Below are positions 6,027-9,556 of a stretch of 9,556 nt of DNA, piece after piece. This DNA comes from an uncultured Prevotella sp. (lineage in GTDB: Bacteria > Bacteroidota > Bacteroidia > Bacteroidales > Bacteroidaceae), in NCBI GenBank assembly GCA_900547085.1, contig URFI01000080.1:1-9556 (forward strand), written 5' to 3'. The notes under the pieces are model-generated. The model saw only the letters and a program-made list of their open reading frames with translations. It was not told the origin of the DNA and did not search any database. Position 1 is the stretch's first letter. Each line of letters opens with the position of its first letter. The position numbers and the translations under genes are program-made.

Positions 6027-7694
6027 TTACGACAAACCCTGTATCACGCCATTTTCAACATACAACCTTTCGGCCTGTGGACTCTTAGGCAAGCCAGGCA
6101 TACGCATGATGCTGCCAGCGATGGCCACAATCATTTCGGCACCGGCATTGATTACAAAGTCGCGAATGGTAATTTTGAAATGGGTGGGTACGCCGTATGC
6201 CTTGGCATCTTCGGAGAACGAATACTGCGTCTTGGCGATGCAGACGGGGAAATGAGTATAACCCAAAGCAGCGATATGCGCCAGTTTTTTCTTCGCAGCT
6301 GGCTTGATAACAACGTCATCAGCACCATAAATGCGTTGAGCCACCTTGCGCACTTTCTCCTCAATAGACTCGTCATCGCTGTATAACATCTTCAATGGGG
6401 CAGACGGATGCTCATCAATGGTGTCGATAACCAGTTGTGCCAAGGCCTCAGCCCCCTTGCCTCCATCGGTATAAGCCGTATTGACGGCACAGCCAACGCC
6501 CAGTTTCTGGCAATGCTCCTGTACCAGTGCCAGTTCTTCATCGGTATCGTCGGGGAAGCGGTTGATGCACACCACAATGTTCTGCCCAAAAGCCTGCATG
6601 TTGGCAATGTGCTTATCCATGTTGGCCAATCCTTGACGAATGCCGTCGGGATGCGGTTGCTTGATTTCAGTTACGTCAATGCCGCCATGCAACTTGAGTG
6701 CCTGTGCGGTGACTACAAGTACGGTGAGTTTGGGCGACAGACCGGCCTTGCGACACTTGATGTCCAAGAATTTCTCGGCACCCAGGTCGGCACCGAATCC
6801 AGCCTCCGTGATAACATAATCGCCAAACGTCATTCCCATCTTGGTGGCCATCACGCTGTTGCAGCCATGTGCAATATTGGCAAACGGGCCTCCGTGGATG
6901 AATGCCGGCGTGTGCTCGGTGGTCTGTACCAGATTAGGATGGATGGCATCGTGCAAAAGAGCCGTGATGGCTCCAGCTACACCTAAATCCTTCACGGTGA
7001 AAGGCTTGTCTTCAAAGGTGAAACCCAAGAGGATGTTCTCCACTCGACGCTGTAAATCTTCCTCATCTTTGGCCAAACAGAGGATGGCCATGATTTCAGA
7101 GGCAGGCGTGATGTCAAAGCCCGACTCATTGACGACGCCATCGGTACGATGTCCCAAGCCTGTGACAACGTTGCGCAGGTTACGGTCGTTGACATCCAAC
7201 ACTCGCCGCCAAAGCACCTCTTTGAGTGCGAAGCCCTGGTCCTGGTTTTGATAACAGTAGTTGTCGAGCAACGCCGATATCATGTTGTTGGCCGAGGTGA
7301 TGGCATGGAAGTCGCCAGTGAAATGGAGATTGATTTTCTCCATGGGCAGCACTTGCGCATAGCCTCCGCCAGCCGCTCCACCCTTCATGCCGAAGCAAGG
7401 ACCAAGAGACGGCTCGCGAAGAGCAACCACCGCCTTTTTTCCAAGGCGGTTCATACCCAGGGCAAGTCCCACGCTGACCGTTGTTTTGCCATTGCCTGTC
7501 TTGGTGGGCGTGATGGAAGTGACCATGATGAGATTAGCTTTTTTTACTTTCTCCTCATCGATGAGCGTGTATGGAACCTTGGCCATGTACTTGCCATAAG
7601 GTTCAAGAGCCTCTTGAGGAATGTTGATTTTCGCGCCTATCTCAGCGATAGGCAGTAGCTTTGTTTCGTGTGCGATTTGTGAATCTGACTTCAT
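6027..7694 (-). CDS. fhs: Formate--tetrahydrofolate ligase
   Basis: Cytoplasmic enzyme of one-carbon metabolism that makes 10-formyl-tetrahydrofolate from formate, tetrahydrofolate and ATP, supplying purine and formyl-Met synthesis. The 555 residues match the family length. Visible marks are the nucleotide loop TPTKTGNGKTT (62-72), REPSLGP (93-99), GMKGGAAGGGYAQVLPME (102-119), and HFTGDFHAITSANNM (124-138), all characteristic of the family. The loop differs slightly from the commoner TPAGEGKTT, but the key GxGKTT is kept. The ATG at 7694 has an A-rich leader and no strong Shine-Dalgarno. It is transcribed alone, from its own promoter to its own terminator; no other folate gene is next to it. 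The C-terminus ends GVIQGLS. No defect is seen. Confidence 0.97.
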   Translation of the reverse strand: MKSDSQIAHETKLLPIAEIGAKINIPQEALEPYGKYMAKVPYTLIDEEKVKKANLIMVTSITPTKTGNGKTTVSVGLALGMNRLGKKAVVALREPSLGPCFGMKGGAAGGGYAQVLPMEKINLHFTGDFHAITSANNMISALLDNYCYQNQDQGFALKEVLWRRVLDVNDRNLRNVVTGLGHRTDGVVNESGFDITPASEIMAILCLAKDEEDLQRRVENILLGFTFEDKPFTVKDLGVAGAITALLHDAIHPNLVQTTEHTPAFIHGGPFANIAHGCNSVMATKMGMTFGDYVITEAGFGADLGAEKFLDIKCRKAGLSPKLTVLVVTAQALKLHGGIDVTEIKQPHPDGIRQGLANMDKHIANMQAFGQNIVVCINRFPDDTDEELALVQEHCQKLGVGCAVNTAYTDGGKGAEALAQLVIDTIDEHPSAPLKMLYSDDESIEEKVRKVAQRIYGADDVVIKPAAKKKLAHIAALGYTHFPVCIAKTQYSFSEDAKAYGVPTHFKITIRDFVINAGAEMIVAIAGSIMRMPGLPKSPQAERLYVENGVIQGLS

Positions 7695-7735
7695 TTTTTC
7701 TAATAGTAGTAAGTGTTATAGATTGATTTGCCCTT

Positions 7736-7767
7736 CAAATGTACTGGAAAAAAATACAATAGACAAA
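7736..7767 (-). promoter_or_regulatory. Promoter of fhs
   Basis: On the minus strand TTTG (7767-7764) and TACATTTG (7743-7736) are separated by 20 nt, close to the TTTG-N19-20-TAnnTTTG consensus. The predicted leader is about 35 nt. The promoter lies about 40 bp beyond the T-tract that ends the GTPase gene, which supports an independent unit. Confidence 0.68.
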
Positions 7768-7807
7768 GTTTTCAGCAAAAATCTGATGATATACAGACAG
7801 AAAGGGT

Positions 7808-7843
7808 AAAAAAAAAGAGTTGGCATTTGCGGTGTCAACTCTT
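7808..7843 (-). terminator. Intrinsic terminator of the COG0523 GTPase gene
   Basis: On the minus strand AAGAGTTG (7843-7836) pairs with CAACTCTT (7822-7815), and nine T follow or overlap the stem end (7816-7808). Further pairing toward the loop is possible past one A-C mismatch. It lies about 60 bp after the stop codon of the GTPase gene. Confidence 0.85.
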
Positions 7844-7901
7844 GATGGGTATGTTGTTTATTGGTAAAGAAAGATGCTTTCAGTACAAAGCCTTGCCGAT
7901 T

Positions 7902-9083
7902 TTAGTCGCGCAGACAAGCATCCAACTCCTTGGTGATGGCTTCCTGATCAAGGTTCTGACCAATGAACACCAACTTCTGCATGCGGTCACCATACGTTTC
8001 ATCCCAATCGCGACGCAAAGCCGGTGTTTGAGCTTTCATCCGCTCCAATTGGTCGGCCGGCATGGTGGCATACCACTGACCGGCATCGCGTATCTGCACT
8101 TGCTTGCCAGCTTGTTCGAAGACATAGCATTTATTTTTTTCGTCATTGAAATAGCAAATGCCTTTGCAGCGAATCACATTCTTGGGCCAACGGCGCGCCA
8201 CGAAGTCGTCGAACAGCCCCAAGTCCATGGCTGGCCGACGATAGTAGACGAAAGTCTGAATGTTATACTCCAGTGCTTCGCCACTCTCCTCGTTCTCAAT
8301 GCCCTCGGGATGGTCGTGATGATGATGGTGATGGTGTTCGTCTTCGTCATGCTCACCCTCCAATTCTGCTATCCAACTGGCCGACGTAGCCACCTCGTCA
8401 AAATTGAATTGGCCCGTGCCAATAATCAAATCAAGATCTACATCGCCGTAATTACACTCAAGGATGTTTGCCTTGGGTTGCAGTGCACGGATGATTTTCT
8501 TGACCTTTGCCAACTCTTCAGGCGTTACCTCAGCAATCTTATTGATAATGATGGTATTGCAGAACTCAATTTGTTCGATGACCAAACGCTCCAAATCATC
8601 TTCGCCAATATTCTCTTTCAGCAAATCGTTTCCACCGCCAAACTCATCTCGCAGGCGCAGAGCATCGACCACTGTCACGATGGAATCGAGCTTGACGATG
8701 CCGTTCTTGGCAAGCTGTGGGTACAATTCGGGGTAAGCACAGATGGTTTGTGCGATGGGAGCTGGCTCACAAATGCCACTCGCCTCGATGACAATGTAGT
8801 CGAATTTATCCATGCTCACGATGTCGTTGAGCTGCTGTACCAGGTCGAGTTTCAGGGTACAGCAGATGCAACCATTTTGCAAGGCCACCAAACTGTCATC
8901 CTTCTGTCCAACCACCCCACCCTGTTCAATGAGGCTGGCATCGATGTTCACCTCACCGATGTCGTTAACAATAACGGCAAACTTGATGCCTTTCGTGTTG
9001 GATAAGATTCGGTTGACCAGCGTTGTCTTGCCGCTTCCCAGGTAACCTGTGAGCAACAAGACGGGTATTTCTTGTATTTTCAT
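7902..9083 (-). CDS. COG0523 / CobW-type metal-chaperone GTPase
   Basis: A 393-residue cytoplasmic G3E-family GTPase of the COG0523 group, thought to deliver metals (often zinc, in some cases cobalt) to client proteins using GTP. Walker A GYLGSGKTT is at 13-21, the metal-binding GCICC at 71-75, and EASGICEPAPI at 100-110. The guanine-specificity motif is NKIAE (181-185) and lacks the usual Asp of NKxD. A linker at 244-258 is rich in His and acidic residues and contains seven consecutive His (250-256), a likely metal-holding segment. A CobW C-terminal domain follows from about 275. No cobalamin or nitrile-hydratase genes are nearby, so the name cobW is not justified; zinc homeostasis is the more likely role. 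It has its own -7 element and terminator and starts 80 bp after the helix-hairpin-helix gene. Confidence 0.93.
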   Translation of the reverse strand: MKIQEIPVLLLTGYLGSGKTTLVNRILSNTKGIKFAVIVNDIGEVNIDASLIEQGGVVGQKDDSLVALQNGCICCTLKLDLVQQLNDIVSMDKFDYIVIEASGICEPAPIAQTICAYPELYPQLAKNGIVKLDSIVTVVDALRLRDEFGGGNDLLKENIGEDDLERLVIEQIEFCNTIIINKIAEVTPEELAKVKKIIRALQPKANILECNYGDVDLDLIIGTGQFNFDEVATSASWIAELEGEHDEDEHHHHHHHDHPEGIENEESGEALEYNIQTFVYYRRPAMDLGLFDDFVARRWPKNVIRCKGICYFNDEKNKCYVFEQAGKQVQIRDAGQWYATMPADQLERMKAQTPALRRDWDETYGDRMQKLVFIGQNLDQEAITKELDACLRD

Positions 9084-9109
9084 CTCTAAACCTATTTATG
9101 ATTGTGCCA

Positions 9110-9117
9110 CAAAGGTA
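9110..9117 (-). promoter_or_regulatory. -7 element of the COG0523 GTPase gene
   Basis: TACCTTTG on the minus strand (9117-9110) matches TAnnTTTG. At the expected -33 distance there is no TTG; that stretch is the hairpin of the upstream terminator. The leader would be only about 20 nt. A weak or activator-dependent promoter would fit a metal-controlled gene, but no operator can be named. Confidence 0.5.
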
Positions 9118-9118
9118 T

Positions 9119-9153
9119 AAAAAAAGTTGGACAGGTGGCCATCTGATTCCAAC
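9119..9153 (-). terminator. Intrinsic terminator of the helix-hairpin-helix gene
   Basis: On the minus strand GTTGGA (9153-9148) pairs with TCCAAC (9131-9126), with extra CAG/CTG pairing inside, and seven T follow (9125-9119). It starts about 10 nt after the stop codon of the upstream gene. The T-tract nearly touches the -7 element of the next gene. Confidence 0.75.
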
Positions 9154-9163
9154 ATTTTAAGCA

Positions 9164-9556
9164 CTACTCCTCAAACGAAACATAGGGTTTGAGCCGTTCG
9201 ATGGCCTCGGGTGTGAAATCTTTCAACATGCCCAGGTCTTCCAATCGATGTATAGGTCCTTTCAATCGGCGATAGTCAGTGATGGCACGGGCTCGATAAT
9301 AGCCCATGTAGGGGTGGCGCTTCAGCTGACTGATGGATAGTTTGTTGATGGCCAGACGATGTATTTGACTGGCATCGCGTGGTGGTAAAGAAAAATAAGT
9401 CAATGCTTCTTCGGGGAAATCCTCAATTTCTAACAGCTGTCGGGTGTTGTAAAAGCCTCCTAAACGCGTTCGGTAGTTCACTATTTGGCGGGCAAAATAG
9501 CTGCCAATGCCCGGCACTTTTTTCAACATGGACGTGTCGGCGGCGTTGAGAGCGAC
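9164..9556 (-). CDS. Helix-hairpin-helix (ComEA-like) protein, C-terminal part
   Basis: The frame is open to the right edge, so the gene starts outside the window; 130 residues are visible. It begins VALNAADTSMLKKVPGIG, the typical opening of a ComEA-type helix-hairpin-helix unit (LNxAD...L..xPGIG), so the internal Met at 9529 is not the start. A second, more divergent hairpin follows (LKRHPYMGYYRARAITDYR), and the end is LKPYVSFEE. Such domains bind DNA without sequence specificity. In Bacteroidetes they occur in longer secreted or membrane-linked proteins whose role in DNA uptake is not established. The N-terminus, which would show a signal peptide or further repeats, is not visible here. 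It ends at its own terminator. Confidence 0.88.
   Translation of the reverse strand, partial: VALNAADTSMLKKVPGIGSYFARQIVNYRTRLGGFYNTRQLLEIEDFPEEALTYFSLPPRDASQIHRLAINKLSISQLKRHPYMGYYRARAITDYRRLKGPIHRLEDLGMLKDFTPEAIERLKPYVSFEE

Noticed and set aside
7728..9005. Plus-strand 425-residue open frame
   Set aside because: It lies opposite the COG0523 GTPase, whose motifs are unmistakable; its composition is that of a mirrored coding strand, with no recognisable domain.

Overview
The window looks like a chromosomal segment of a Bacteroidales bacterium, most likely Prevotella or a close relative. Directly visible support: four start regions carry the Bacteroidetes primary-sigma -7 element TAnnTTTG, three of them with TTG or TTTG 19-20 nt upstream; most starts lack a Shine-Dalgarno and have A-rich leaders; two lipoproteins have a lipobox Cys, in one case followed by an acidic SDD tract. 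The genus is inferred from the overall flavour of the proteins, not from a search. I see no CRISPR array, insertion sequence, integrase or phage gene.

Left part (1-3694, minus strand): a three-gene operon-like set, read from right to left. It encodes an outer-membrane beta-barrel protein with a Cys-rich N-terminus, an imelysin-family lipoprotein (GxHxxE motif), and a di-heme oxidoreductase (DUF1111) lipoprotein with a CESCH heme site. Imelysin plus di-heme oxidoreductase is a known partnership in iron-regulated loci of Proteobacteria, so a cell-envelope role in iron or heme handling is the best inference. The biochemical function is unsettled, and the barrel partner is the least characterised part. 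The di-heme gene carries an apparent one-base deletion near 203-204: its reading frame jumps and continues open to the left edge of the window. A perfect 14-bp hairpin separates it from the imelysin gene.

Middle (3695-5881): a divergent promoter region, then murF on the plus strand, the last cytoplasmic step of peptidoglycan precursor assembly. Its promoter matches the consensus well and sits inside an 8+8 bp inverted repeat. About 570 bp without a credible protein gene follow, holding several inverted and direct repeats, and then a tRNA-Pro(CGG) gene with its own promoter.

Right part (5955-9556, minus strand): fhs (formate-tetrahydrofolate ligase), a COG0523/CobW-type metal GTPase with a His-rich segment, and the C-terminal part of a helix-hairpin-helix (ComEA-like) protein cut by the window edge. 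Each is followed by a T-tract hairpin, and fhs and the GTPase gene each have a recognisable upstream -7 element, so they look like separate transcription units and not one operon. The tRNA and fhs converge on one shared hairpin that pairs much better in the fhs transcript than in the tRNA transcript.

Most of the window is ordinary housekeeping sequence. The places worth a second look are the barrel/imelysin/di-heme cassette with its frameshift, the symmetrical murF promoter, the repeat-rich gap after murF, and the terminator that occupies the -33 region of the GTPase promoter.
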